64,000 nt of DNA from Agrobacterium fabrum str. C58 (GCF_000092025.1 NC_003062.2:246001-310000); one strand, 5' to 3'. Numbered from the stretch's first letter, positions 20,640-29,072 are shown. Notes: a model not told the origin generated them from the sequence alone. Made by a program: numbers and translations.

Positions 20640-21842
20640 TCAGATCGACGCCGCATCCGAAAAACGGCGGCTGACGGTGAAGGTCTTTTCGATATCTGGA
20701 TGCAGCTCCATGCCGAGGCCAGCACCCGGCGGCACGGTGATCATGCCGTTTTTCACCTCGGGCAAAGCGGTGACGAGATCGCGATACCAGGTCTTGTAGA
20801 AGGCGCGCACGCTTTCCTGCACCAGCGCATTCGGCGCATTGAGGGACAGATGCGTGGAGGCGCAGAGCACCACCGGCCCCGTGCAATCGTGCGGCGCCAC
20901 CGGCAGGTGCCAGGCTTCCGCCATGGAGGCGATCTTGCGCGCTTCCGAAAGGCCGCCGCACCAGCTGATGTCAAGCATGACAACACCGGCAGCACCCGTT
21001 TCCAGGAGATCGCGGAAAGCCCAGCGGGAACCGAGCGTTTCGGACGCGGAAATCGGTGCGGGCGACACGGCGGCATACCGTGTCAGGCTGGAAAGGCTAT
21101 CCATCTTGATCGGATCTTCATGCCAGAAGGTCTGGTAGGGGGTAAGCGCCTTGGCGATCTGCATGGCGGGCAGAAGCTGCCACATGGAGTGGAACTCCAC
21201 CATGATATCCATCTTGTCGCCCACCGCCTTGCGGATTTTTTCAAACGGCTCGAGCGCGCTTTTCAGGTCCGGCATCGAGATATATTGCCCGCGCGTCTTT
21301 TCCGCCGCCGCATCAAACGGCCAGATCTTCATGGCGGTGATGCCGTCTTCCAGCAGCGAATGGGCAAGCTCGTCCGCCCTATGCAGGAAGCCGTTCAGAT
21401 CATCATAGTCCTTGCCGCCGGAGAGGCCATAATTAGCCGTCTGCTGGCCGGTGGCCTTCTTGATATATTCGGTGCCCGCGCAGGTATTGTAGGTGCGGAT
21501 TTCCCTGCGGCTGAAGCCGCCGAGCAGCTGGGCGATAGGCTGGTTGGTGGCCTTGCCGAAAATGTCCCACAGCGCGATATCGAAGGCTGAATTGCCGCGC
21601 ACTTCCGCTCCCGATGAACGGAATCCGAGATAACCGACAAGGTCCTGAGCCAGCAGGTCGATCTGCAGCGGATCGCGGCCGATCACGCGGGGGGCGATAT
21701 ATTCATGCACATAGGTCTCCACCGTCTCCGCTCCGAAGAAGGTTTCGCCGAGCCCGGTAATGCCCTCATCCGTATGGACCAGAACCCAGAGCAGGTTCGT
21801 CCGTTCCGCCACACGGACGGTCTCGAGTTTTGTGATTTTCAT
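20640..21842 (-). CDS. Mandelate racemase/muconate lactonizing enzyme family (enolase superfamily)
   Basis: 400 residues. The N-terminal cap (MKITKLETVRVAERTNLLWVLVHTDEGITGLGETF) precedes a TIM barrel with Lys in ITAMKIWPF, metal ligands in DIMVEFHSMW, FWHEDPI and ISASETLG, and His in VAPHDCTGP. The pattern fits acid-sugar dehydratases better than racemases; the substrate is not deducible. Start at 21842 behind GGAGGAG. The FadR-type gene lies upstream on the same strand (51 nt gap) and probably regulates it. The terminator lies inside the xseA 3' end. Confidence 0.9.
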   Translation of the reverse strand: MKITKLETVRVAERTNLLWVLVHTDEGITGLGETFFGAETVETYVHEYIAPRVIGRDPLQIDLLAQDLVGYLGFRSSGAEVRGNSAFDIALWDIFGKATNQPIAQLLGGFSRREIRTYNTCAGTEYIKKATGQQTANYGLSGGKDYDDLNGFLHRADELAHSLLEDGITAMKIWPFDAAAEKTRGQYISMPDLKSALEPFEKIRKAVGDKMDIMVEFHSMWQLLPAMQIAKALTPYQTFWHEDPIKMDSLSSLTRYAAVSPAPISASETLGSRWAFRDLLETGAAGVVMLDISWCGGLSEARKIASMAEAWHLPVAPHDCTGPVVLCASTHLSLNAPNALVQESVRAFYKTWYRDLVTALPEVKNGMITVPPGAGLGMELHPDIEKTFTVSRRFSDAASI

Positions 21843-21892
21843 GGTGTCTCCTCCAGAGGCAGTCGTTTCCATCTGGGACTGCGTTGAAAAAA

Positions 21893-22600
21893 TCAGGCGA
21901 TGCCGGCTGCCAGAAGTGCATGCACACTTTCATCGAAATGCCGCGCCATCAGCGTTGAGGCGGTTTGCGGGTCGCCTGCGGCAATGGCCTGTCCGATGGC
22001 GATATGCAGTTCGCACGCGGCGAGGCGCTGTGCATCGGAGGTGCGGCTTTTCCAGCCGATCGGCCAGGTCTGGCGTGTCACATTCTGGAAAGCGCCGAGA
22101 ATGAGTTCGAAAACCGGGTTCTTGGAGGCTCTGGCAACAGCAAGGTGAAAGGCAAGGTCATGCTCCATCACCCTGTCATTGTCGCTGAAGTCCCGCTCCA
22201 TATTGTTGGCGTGGTCGAGGATGGTAAGCGCTTCCGCGTCGGTGCGCCGGAGCGCTGCGAGCGTTACGGTTCTGACTTCGATGGTGCGGCGTACGTCGTA
22301 AATCTGCTGGATGTTGATCTGCTCGGTGTGAATGCCATGCTCGAACATCAGCGACATCGCACCATGGTCCAGCGTCGCCACGGTTGCGCGCTTGCCCGCG
22401 TTGACGTCGATCAGCCGCATGGCCGACAGAGACCGGAAAGCCTCGCGAACGACCGTGCGCGAGACGCCCAGCTGTTGCGAGAGCGAAAGTTCGCTCGGCA
22501 GCTTCGCGCCGGGCGCCAGCTCGTTTTCGCGGATATGGCGGGTGATCGCGCCGATCGTGCTGCTGACGAGGCCGGAATCATGCGAAATGGCGTTTAACAT
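21893..22600 (-). CDS. GntR-family regulator, FadR subfamily
   Basis: 235 residues. The winged helix is GAKLPSELSLSQQLGVSRTVVREAFRSLSAMRLIDVNAGKRATV; the C-terminal all-helical FCD ligand domain has metal-site residues in MEHDLAFHLAVARASKNP and ARHFDESVH. Such regulators usually sense a sugar acid, in keeping with the dehydratase encoded immediately downstream. GGAGG precedes ATG 22600. A perfect 15-bp palindrome upstream is the probable autoregulatory site. Confidence 0.92.
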   Translation of the reverse strand: MLNAISHDSGLVSSTIGAITRHIRENELAPGAKLPSELSLSQQLGVSRTVVREAFRSLSAMRLIDVNAGKRATVATLDHGAMSLMFEHGIHTEQINIQQIYDVRRTIEVRTVTLAALRRTDAEALTILDHANNMERDFSDNDRVMEHDLAFHLAVARASKNPVFELILGAFQNVTRQTWPIGWKSRTSDAQRLAACELHIAIGQAIAAGDPQTASTLMARHFDESVHALLAAGIA

Positions 22601-22610
22601 TTTTCCTCCA

Positions 22611-22625
22611 ACCTGTAGTACAGGT
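22611..22625. promoter_or_regulatory. FadR/GntR-type operator
   Basis: ACCTGT-AGT-ACAGGT is a perfect palindrome, 10 bp upstream of the FadR-type start; it resembles the GT-N3-AC core of GntR-family sites. It probably controls the regulator plus dehydratase. Confidence 0.65.
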
Positions 22626-22710
22626 TTATGGAAAATTGCTTACAGGATTTTCTCTACGTAGACAAGCGCCCTGGCCCGCGCGATTGCACGGTTCCATCTG
22701 CGACGTAAAT

Positions 22711-23211
22711 CTATTCCTCGAAGTCCTGCAGAAACCGCTTCAGCAACCCATCAAGGGTATCCCGCTCCTCTTCGCTGAGATGGGCGACAAGACGATGCTG
22801 GTTGTCGACATGCGCACCCACCGCCTCCTCGACGATGGCAAAGCCACGCTCCGTCAGCGATATCAAGACGCTGCGCCGGTCCTGCGGATTGTGAATGCGC
22901 TCCACCAGCCCGGCTTTTTCCAGCTGGTCGATCCGGTTTGTCATGGTGCCGGAGCTAACCATGGTCATAGCCAGCAGATCGCCGGGAGAGAGTTGGTAGG
23001 GCGAGCCCGCGCGTCGCAATGTCGCCAGCACATCGAAAGCGGAGGAGGAGAGGCCATGTTTTAGGAGCACCGCCTCCACCTCGCGGCCAAGATACGTGCT
23101 GAGCCGGTGCAGGCGCCCGAGCAGCCCCATCGGGCCGACATCGAGATCGGGTCGTTCCTTGCGCCATTGCGCGAGAATATGGTCGACGTGGTCCATGGGT
23201 TTCTTGCTCAT
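22711..23211 (-). CDS. MarR-family transcriptional regulator
   Basis: 166 residues with the MarR winged helix: HGLSSSAFDVLATLRRAGSPYQLSPGDLLAMTMVSSGTMTNRIDQLEKAGLVERIHNPQDRRSVLISLTERG, including the DRR wing. It most likely represses the divergent drug/metabolite exporter gene. ATG 23211 is chosen; a TTG two codons earlier is possible. The shared promoter contains an 18-bp palindrome. Confidence 0.92.
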   Translation of the reverse strand: MSKKPMDHVDHILAQWRKERPDLDVGPMGLLGRLHRLSTYLGREVEAVLLKHGLSSSAFDVLATLRRAGSPYQLSPGDLLAMTMVSSGTMTNRIDQLEKAGLVERIHNPQDRRSVLISLTERGFAIVEEAVGAHVDNQHRLVAHLSEEERDTLDGLLKRFLQDFEE

Positions 23212-23231
23212 CACCAAGGCATAACAATTGA

Positions 23232-23249
23232 TATCTTGACGTCAAGATA
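23232..23249. promoter_or_regulatory. MarR-type operator between regulator and EamA transporter
   Basis: TATCTTGACGTCAAGATA is a perfect 18-bp palindrome, and a further half-site TATCTTGA lies at 23269-23276, next to the transporter start at 23293. Palindrome size and place are typical for MarR dimers. Confidence 0.7.
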
Positions 23250-23292
23250 AAATCGACTAAGCTGAATCTATCTTGATATAGAGATTCTTGAG

Positions 23293-24156
23293 ATGAAGAA
23301 AAATATGACCTATGCCGCCGATGTGCTGGTCACAGCACTTGCTCCCGCCATCTGGGGGACCACCTATTTCGTCACGACGGAATTTTTGCCGCAGGGATAT
23401 CCGTTGCATGTCGCCATGCTGCGCGCCTTGCCGGCCGGTATCCTGCTGCTGCTTCTCGTCCGAAAGCTGCCACAGGGTATCTGGTGGCCGCGCAGCTTCA
23501 TTCTCGGCGCGCTGAATTTCTCGTTTTTCTGGGCAATGCTTTTCGTTTCGGCCTATCGGTTGCCCGGCGGTGTCGCCGCAACGGTGGGGGCGGTGCAACC
23601 ACTCATCGTTATCGGTCTGTCGCGGCTGTTTCTCTCAACCCCGGTGCGGCCGCTCGCCATCGGCGCCGGTTTTCTCGGCATTGCCGGTGTTGCGCTTCTG
23701 GTGCTAACGCCCGGCGCGGCACTAGATGGTATCGGTGTTGCCGCGGGTCTTGCCGGCGCCGTTTCCATGGCCTTCGGAACGGTGCTGACCCGCAAATGGC
23801 GCCCGCCCGTCTCGAACCTCACCTTCACAGCTTGGCAATTGACGGCCGGTGGCATTCTTCTTTTGCCGGTCGCTTATGCTCTGGAGCCGGCCCTGCCAGC
23901 GCCAACGGCGGTCAATGTGATGGGCATGGCCTATCTCGGCCTCATCGGTGCGGCGCTCACCTATCTTCTGTGGTTTCGTGGGCTCGCCCGCATCGAGCCT
24001 TCTGCGGCCGCATCGCTCGGTTTTTTAAGTCCTGTCGTGGCCACCCTGCTGGGCTGGCTGGCGCTTGGCCAAAGCCTTGCGCCAGCGCAGATTGCCGGGT
24101 TCATTGCCGTGCTTTTCAGCATCTGGCTCAGTCAGCGCAGCCAGTTACCGAGGTAG
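23293..24156 (+). CDS. EamA-family (DMT) transporter
   Basis: 287 residues, about ten membrane helices in two EamA repeats: first ALAPAIWGTTYFVTTEFLPQGYPLHVAMLRALPAG, second GAVSMAFGTVLTRKWRPPVSNLTFTAWQL and ending SAAASLGFLSPVVATLLGWLALGQSL. Members export amino acids, metabolites or drugs; the substrate is unknown. It is divergent from the MarR gene, so probably induced by the compound it exports. The ribosome site is weak, and ATG 23305 is an alternative start. Confidence 0.88.
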   Translation: MKKNMTYAADVLVTALAPAIWGTTYFVTTEFLPQGYPLHVAMLRALPAGILLLLLVRKLPQGIWWPRSFILGALNFSFFWAMLFVSAYRLPGGVAATVGAVQPLIVIGLSRLFLSTPVRPLAIGAGFLGIAGVALLVLTPGAALDGIGVAAGLAGAVSMAFGTVLTRKWRPPVSNLTFTAWQLTAGGILLLPVAYALEPALPAPTAVNVMGMAYLGLIGAALTYLLWFRGLARIEPSAAASLGFLSPVVATLLGWLALGQSLAPAQIAGFIAVLFSIWLSQRSQLPR

Positions 24157-24164
24157 GGGGCCCG

Positions 24165-25403
24165 TCAGGCCCATTCGCCCTTGCGCATGACAGGAACCGT
24201 GGAGCCATCCGGCTTCACGCCATCGATATCCACCTTGTTGGAGCCAATCATCCAGTCAATATGGATGAGGCTGGAATTGCCGCCCTGCGCCTTGATCTGA
24301 TCCTGCGACAGCGAGGCGCCGTCGAGGAAGCATTTTGAATAGCATTGGCCGAGCGCGATATGGCACGAGGCGTTTTCATCGAACAGCGTGTTGTAGAACA
24401 GGATGCCGCTTGCCGAAATCGGCGAGGAATGCGGCACAAGCGCCACTTCGCCGAGACGCCGCGCGCCTTCATCGGTGTCGAGCACCTTGTTCAGCACGGC
24501 TTCGCCCTTGGAAGCCTTGGCTTCGACGATGCGACCGGCTTCGAACTTCACCTGGATATCGTCGATCAGCGTTCCCTGATGCGACAGCGGCTTGGTGCTG
24601 GAGACGTAACCGTCAACGCGCAGCGCATGCGGTGTGGTGAAGACTTCTTCGGTCGGAATATTCGGGTTGCAGGTCACGCCGTTTTTCGCCATGGAAGCGC
24701 CGCCATGCCATTCGTGGCCATCCGCCAGGCCGATCTTTACGTCGGTGCCCGGGCCAGTGAAGTGCAGCGCAGAAAAGCGTTCGCCATTCAGCCATGCGGA
24801 GCGCTTAGCGAGATTGGCATTGTGCTGCGCCCATGCGGCGACGGGATCGGCCACATCCACCCTCGAAGCGGCGAAGATGGCATCCGCGAGCTTGCGCACC
24901 GCTTCATCCTCGGTGAGGCCGGGGAAGACCTGCTTTGCCCAGGAGGGGTTGGGATAAGAAATGATGTTCCAGTTGATATCGAAATTGGAAATCTTCTCCA
25001 GCGCCGGCTTATAGGCCGTGGAGTTGGCCTTGTTGGCGCGCGCGACCTTGGCGGGGTCCTCTTCGGCAAGCAGCATGGGGTTATCACCGGCAATCGCCAG
25101 CCGCGCCGCGCCATTGGCATAGGCCTTCGCCATGCCCTCATAGAGCCAGCCGGAAGCCCGGTCGAAATTCGCGTCGCTGGCGTGGCGGTAGCGCGAAAGC
25201 GTGGTTTCCTCGTCAGAGTAGAAAGTGGTAACGAGCCCGCCGCCCGCGATATAGGCATGCTTGGTCAAGAGCCTGACCAGCGGCAGGGCCGCCAGCGGGG
25301 CAGTGATCACCAGATCCTGATCCTTCTGCAATTGCAGGCCGACCTTGATGGCGACTTCCGCGAGTTTTTCGAGTTTGACGGGATCGATGGGGGAAACGGT
25401 CAT
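24165..25403 (-). CDS. M29-family metallo-aminopeptidase
   Basis: 412 residues, matching the thermophilic aminopeptidase (AmpS/PepS) family. Metal ligands are probably the Glu in NIPTEEVFTTPH, the Glu in RRLGEVALVPHSSP, the His in ENASCHIALGQCY and His/Asp in LIHIDWMIGS. It would remove N-terminal residues from peptides in the cytoplasm. AAGG lies 6 nt before ATG 25403. It is convergent with the EamA gene, 8 bp apart. Confidence 0.92.
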   Translation of the reverse strand: MTVSPIDPVKLEKLAEVAIKVGLQLQKDQDLVITAPLAALPLVRLLTKHAYIAGGGLVTTFYSDEETTLSRYRHASDANFDRASGWLYEGMAKAYANGAARLAIAGDNPMLLAEEDPAKVARANKANSTAYKPALEKISNFDINWNIISYPNPSWAKQVFPGLTEDEAVRKLADAIFAASRVDVADPVAAWAQHNANLAKRSAWLNGERFSALHFTGPGTDVKIGLADGHEWHGGASMAKNGVTCNPNIPTEEVFTTPHALRVDGYVSSTKPLSHQGTLIDDIQVKFEAGRIVEAKASKGEAVLNKVLDTDEGARRLGEVALVPHSSPISASGILFYNTLFDENASCHIALGQCYSKCFLDGASLSQDQIKAQGGNSSLIHIDWMIGSNKVDIDGVKPDGSTVPVMRKGEWA

Positions 25404-25491
25404 GATCTGCCTTCGTCTATTTCAATAGGAGGCGCCGACCATAGCCCATTCCTTCCGAAAGCCAAATGCTTTCAAGGGCCGCCGTTTCGCC

Positions 25492-25968
25492 TCATTCCGC
25501 GACCAGCGGTGCGACAATGGCATCAAGCACTTTCTGGGCATCACGGGGCGAAAGCCTTACCTGCAAACCACGTTGCCCGCCATTCATGTAGACGTAATCA
25601 TGCACCATGGCATCGGCTTCAATGGCTGTCGGCACCTGTTTCTTCTGACCGAAAGGGCTGATGCCGCCGACATGGTAACCCGTCGCCCGCTCCGCATCGG
25701 CGGGTTTCATCATGTTGGCGGATTTGCCACCGAAGGCGGCGGCAAGCTTCTTCATGCTCACCTCGCGGTCGGAGGGGACGACAACGCAAACCGGCTTGCC
25801 GTCCAGCTCCGCCATCAGCGTCTTCAGCACAAGATGCGGAGCCTCACCGATCGCCTCGGCCGCCTGCAGGCCGATGCGGTCGGCATTCGGGTCGTAATCA
25901 TAGGTGACGGTGGCGAAGGCAATGCCGGCCTTCGTCAGCATCTGGGTGGCGCGGGTCGTTTTGGACAT
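25492..25968 (-). CDS. Cys-tRNA(Pro)/aminoacyl-tRNA deacylase, YbaK/EbsC type
   Basis: 158 residues. YbaK features: TQMLTKAGIAFATVTYDYDPNA, VLKTLMAELDGKPVCVVVPSDREVSMKKLAAAFGGKSANM and HVGGISPFGQKKQVPTAIE. The family hydrolyses Cys-tRNA(Pro) formed by mischarging. It starts 12 nt after the stop of the ArsC-like gene, so the two are likely one transcript. Confidence 0.9.
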   Translation of the reverse strand: MSKTTRATQMLTKAGIAFATVTYDYDPNADRIGLQAAEAIGEAPHLVLKTLMAELDGKPVCVVVPSDREVSMKKLAAAFGGKSANMMKPADAERATGYHVGGISPFGQKKQVPTAIEADAMVHDYVYMNGGQRGLQVRLSPRDAQKVLDAIVAPLVAE

Positions 25969-25980
25969 GGTGGGCTGCGT

Positions 25981-26328
25981 TCAGGCAAAAACGGTCTGGT
26001 AGATTTCCGGCTTGAAGCCGACGGTTATCTTGCCCTTCGCCTCCAGCACCGGGCGCTTGATCATCGAGGGCTGATCCAACATCAGTCCGATGGCCTTTTC
26101 GCGGGTAAGATCGGCCTTCTGGCTGTCGTCGAGTTTCTTGAAGGTCGTGCCGGCCCGGTTGAGAACCGTTTCCCAGCCGGCGGCATCACACCATGTTTCC
26201 AGATGGGCGCGGTCGATGCCGGCTGCCTTGTAGTCGTGGAAAGAATAATCGATGCCGTTCAACTCCAGCCAGCTTCTGGCCTTCTTCATCGTGTCGCAAT
26301 TCTTGATGCCGTAAATCGTGACCGTCAT
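25981..26328 (-). CDS. ArsC/Spx-family thioredoxin-like protein (YffB type)
   Basis: 115 residues. It starts VTIYGIKNCDTMKKARSWLELNGIDYSFHDYKAAGID and ends with the arsenate-reductase-family segment PSMIKRPVLEAKGKITVGFKPE. The single cysteine in NCDTMKK matches YffB-type proteins, thought to be glutathione-dependent thiol reductases rather than true arsenate reductases. GAGG precedes the ATG. It lies upstream of the YbaK gene. Confidence 0.88.
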   Translation of the reverse strand: MTVTIYGIKNCDTMKKARSWLELNGIDYSFHDYKAAGIDRAHLETWCDAAGWETVLNRAGTTFKKLDDSQKADLTREKAIGLMLDQPSMIKRPVLEAKGKITVGFKPEIYQTVFA

Positions 26329-26561
26329 GCTACCGCCTCTTCGTCTTTAAGCTTTTCGGCATAACAAAATATCCATCTTATTCAAGCCGCCGCCTGAGGT
26401 GCGTTGCGCCATTTTCGAAGCATGATGCCTGAGCCATGCAAAATCGAAGTGGCTGATATCCGAACGAGCGCGAGCAAAGCTGCATGGCTTCCCTGCTACA
26501 TCATGAGTTGTAGAACGCGGTGGAAATCCCCATTATTTAGGCATCAAAGATGGAGAGAAAA

Positions 26562-26729
26562 ATGCGTCAGGTTGCAAAGACATCGCGTAACTTCTTCGGT
26601 GAAACTTTCGCCGTTCTCGGTGCAGCGCTCTCGGTTTCGGCCGCTGTTCGCGCACATCGCAAGCCCGCTCGCGCCGATCTCGAAGCTCTCGGTATCGACG
26701 GCAAGGCTTTCGACAAGGTCCAGCTCTAA
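26562..26729 (+). CDS. Small 55-residue conserved-type protein (DUF1127-like C-terminus)
   Basis: A short gene: GGAGAG just before ATG 26562, then MRQVAKTSRNFFGETFAVLG, a hydrophobic ALSVSAAVRAH segment and the ending RADLEALGIDGKAFDKVQL. The LEALGI segment recalls the tail of DUF1127 proteins, many of which occur in rhizobia and act in RNA-related metabolism; the match is weak. A hairpin follows the stop. It is isolated between the ArsC-like and 2H phosphoesterase genes. Function unknown. Confidence 0.6.
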   Translation: MRQVAKTSRNFFGETFAVLGAALSVSAAVRAHRKPARADLEALGIDGKAFDKVQL

Positions 26730-26745
26730 GCTGGTTATCGTTTGT

Positions 26746-26767
26746 AGCGAGGCGACTTCGCCTCGCT
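26746..26767 (+). terminator. Hairpin after the 55-residue gene
   Basis: AGCGAGGCG (26746-26754) / CGCCTCGCT (26759-26767), loop ACTT, 17 nt after the stop. There is no T tract, so termination is likely but not certain. Confidence 0.5.
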
Positions 26768-26903
26768 TGCGCCTGGCACCGGAATCCACGTCGGTTTTCC
26801 GCAGGCGCCTCGGATGATTTGAACTGCGCCTTTGTTCGTATAGTTGCCCAGCAGCGGAGGCGGATAATTTCGGGCATGGGAGCCACGCTTTTTTGGCCCC
26901 ACC

Positions 26904-27620
26904 TTATCGCGCCGCTATCTTATGGGTTGGCCGCTTCGATGGACCGAATACTTTTTGCGGCAGATATAATTGACTCTCCGGCTGCTCGTAGCGGTCCGCC
27001 TTCGCGGAAAGCGCGAAGCGTCCCAGGGACTCGTGCCGCGTTTCCCCATTATGGCTGAAGATGACTTCGAAACTGCCTGCCAGCCAGCTATAGGGTTTTT
27101 CAACCGGCATGGTTTCGATTTTCCCGCAGCCATAGATCATAGTCAGGTGCGGCATAAACGATGATGCGGCGATATAGGGAAGATTTGCCCGCCAGAGGGC
27201 GCGCTGCACCACCTTCGCCAAAGCCCTGAGCTCCAGCATCTCGCGGCGGCTGTTTAGCACCAGACAGTTGCGATTGCCGAAAAGCGAACTCCCATCGAAT
27301 GTGATCGGAACGGGCCGCGCCCTTATCTCCCCCAGTGCTTCCTTCAGCCGGTTTGCCAGGCCGCGAGGCACGGTGTCGAAACACCCGACACAGAGCAGGG
27401 TGATATGCAGAAGCTCCGCAGGATAGGCCTCACGCTTCGTCCGCCCTGCGGCATGGCTCGACGCATCGGTGAAAATTCTCTCCGCCAAGGCCGCCGGCGG
27501 TTTCACCACGATCAGAACCTTGCTGCTAAATCGCGGATTGATCCGGCGTTGTTTCTCCAGCTCGAACCCTTCAAGGAAAAGCTGCCTCAACCCTTCTTTA
27601 TCCGTCAACTCCAAACCCAT
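26904..27620 (-). CDS. 2H phosphoesterase / LigT-like (2'-5' RNA ligase superfamily) protein
   Basis: 238 residues with both HxT motifs of the superfamily: LLHITLLCVGCF near the N-terminal third and MPHLTMIYGC near the C-terminal third. Such enzymes open 2',3'-cyclic phosphates or join RNA ends; the substrate is unknown. Start ATG 27620 is preceded by GGAG at 7 nt; the frame is open further to 27791 but that would run into the TetR operator. It is divergent from the TetR gene. Confidence 0.85.
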   Translation of the reverse strand: MGLELTDKEGLRQLFLEGFELEKQRRINPRFSSKVLIVVKPPAALAERIFTDASSHAAGRTKREAYPAELLHITLLCVGCFDTVPRGLANRLKEALGEIRARPVPITFDGSSLFGNRNCLVLNSRREMLELRALAKVVQRALWRANLPYIAASSFMPHLTMIYGCGKIETMPVEKPYSWLAGSFEVIFSHNGETRHESLGRFALSAKADRYEQPESQLYLPQKVFGPSKRPTHKIAAR

Positions 27621-27763
27621 GACGATGCTCCACGGTCTATTCCAAGCTCGCGACATTATCATCGCCAATGAGAAATTAAAAGAACAAAAAGAGAACGAAT
27701 TGCGGTGTCCGCGCCGCATGCCGGAAAGATCGATAGCCTTATGACACGGCACCATTGACAATC

Positions 27764-27783
27764 TACCTACTAATTGGTAGGTA
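27764..27783. promoter_or_regulatory. TetR-type operator
   Basis: TACCTAC (27764-27770)-N6-GTAGGTA (27777-27783), perfect arms, ending 6 nt before the TetR ATG and overlapping its ribosome-site region. Typical of TetR autorepression; it could also act on the divergent gene. Confidence 0.65.
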
Positions 27784-27789
27784 TCGCGC

Positions 27790-28368
27790 ATGAAAAACCC
27801 TCAAAGCAAAGCCGATGATATTCTCCAGTGCGCACGCACCCTGATCATAAGAGGTGGCTATAACAGTTTCAGCTACGCGGATATCTCCCAGGTAGTTGGT
27901 ATTCGCAATGCGAGCATTCACCACCATTTTCCCAGCAAATCTGACCTGGTCTGCAAACTGGTCTCACAATACAGGCAGGAAGCTGAAGCAGGGATCGCCG
28001 AGTTGGAAAAAAACATTTCTGATCCGCTGGAACAGCTTCGCGCCTATATCGGCTATTGGGAAGGCTGTATCGCTGACGCGACCCATCCTTTCTGCGTCTG
28101 TGCGCTGCTTGCCAGCGAGATACCGGTTCTTCCCGAAACGGTCGTTCTTGAAGTGCGTGCGCATTTTAGAAGTCTCTCGGACTGGCTCACCGCCGTGCTG
28201 GAGCGCGGCATTGCCCAGGGACGCCTTGTACTGACGGGAACAGCACGGGCCAATGCTGAAATCTTCATGGCTACGGTGCACGGCGCAATGCTTTCAGCGC
28301 GTGCGCACGGCGATGCCGCGACCTTTGGCGCGATAACCCGCCCCATGCTGGAGCGCATCACCGCTTGA
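27790..28368 (+). CDS. TetR/AcrR-family regulator
   Basis: 192 residues. The HTH is ADDILQCARTLIIRGGYNSFSYADISQVVGIRNASIHHHFPSKSDLVCKLVSQY. The C-terminal domain (YWEGCIADATHPFCVCALLASEIPVLPETVVLEVRAHF) resembles the AcuR/YxaF-type ligand domain; cysteines in PFCVCALL may make it redox or electrophile sensitive. An operator palindrome lies at its own start. The next gene, encoding a membrane protein, is a likely target. Confidence 0.9.
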   Translation: MKNPQSKADDILQCARTLIIRGGYNSFSYADISQVVGIRNASIHHHFPSKSDLVCKLVSQYRQEAEAGIAELEKNISDPLEQLRAYIGYWEGCIADATHPFCVCALLASEIPVLPETVVLEVRAHFRSLSDWLTAVLERGIAQGRLVLTGTARANAEIFMATVHGAMLSARAHGDAATFGAITRPMLERITA

Positions 28369-28509
28369 AATTACACCTTGTAAGGGGCGTGGATGCATGA
28401 CCCGAGCGAGCTGCCGACCAATCAACAGACAACGCTACGCTTGCAGATATGTCGGTGACAATCTGCTCCCAGGACCACCCATCTTTCTGGAAGAGAAAGG
28501 CAATCTCAT

Positions 28510-28998
28510 ATGTTCGGTATTTCTCCGCTTGGCTGGGTCCACACACTCGGCAGCCTGCCGGCCATTCCCGTGGCCATCTACATGTTTGCCCGTCACGGTC
28601 GAATCGTTCCCCGATCCACGCCGGGTGCAATCTATTTTGTTTCCATGCTGATCGGTGCTGCGACGGCCTTCCTCGTGGCGCATCAGCCGGTCAGCTACGC
28701 CATTGGCGCGCTGACCATCCTGTTCCTGCTTGCAGGTTACGGGATCGAGCGCATTCTCGGCTCAACGCGCGTCGCCAGATATGTTGAGACCATCTGTCTC
28801 AGTGTCAGCGCGTTTCTATTGATGGTGCCGACAGCGACCGAGACGCTGCGCCGTGTTCCGGACGGTCATCCTTTTGTCACCGATCTGAAATCACCGCTGC
28901 TTCTCGGCGTTCAGGCGGGTTTGCTGGCGATCCTCGTTGTCGGTCTTGCCGCCCAGATCATCTATCTCGCAAGACAAAACAGAAACGCCGCGAACTAG
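28510..28998 (+). CDS. Five-helix membrane protein, unknown function
   Basis: 162 residues with about five membrane helices (WVHTLGSLPAIPVAIYMFA, IYFVSMLIGAATAFLVA, IGALTILFLLAGYGI, ICLSVSAFLLMVPTA, QAGLLAILVVGLAAQIIYLA). I do not recognise a family. AAAGG precedes the ATG, and the stop codon lies in the loop of a hairpin. It sits 141 bp after the TetR gene on the same strand, so it may be part of that regulon. Confidence 0.65.
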   Translation: MFGISPLGWVHTLGSLPAIPVAIYMFARHGRIVPRSTPGAIYFVSMLIGAATAFLVAHQPVSYAIGALTILFLLAGYGIERILGSTRVARYVETICLSVSAFLLMVPTATETLRRVPDGHPFVTDLKSPLLLGVQAGLLAILVVGLAAQIIYLARQNRNAAN

Positions 28999-29008
28999 TC
29001 GCGGCGTT
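28984..29008 (+). terminator. Hairpin overlapping the membrane-protein stop codon
   Basis: AACGCCGCGA (28984-28993) / TCGCGGCGTT (28999-29008), loop ACTAG containing the TAG stop; followed by a weak T-rich ATCGTT. Confidence 0.65.
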
Positions 29009-29025
29009 ATCGTTCAAACTGTGCT

Positions 29026-29062
29026 CGACACAGTGGTATTGCCGCAGCAACACGCTGTGTCG
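29026..29062 (-). terminator. Hairpin downstream of guaA
   Basis: CGACACAG (29026-29033) / CTGTGTCG (29055-29062), 21-nt loop, just past the guaA stop on the minus strand. There is no T run; it may be a weak terminator or an mRNA-stabilising element. Confidence 0.4.
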
Positions 29063-29072
29063 ATTATAGTCC

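Noticed and set aside
24345..25661. Plus-strand open frame of about 440 codons opposite the M29 aminopeptidase
   Set aside because: It is antisense to a well-supported aminopeptidase, has no ribosome site and no recognisable family.
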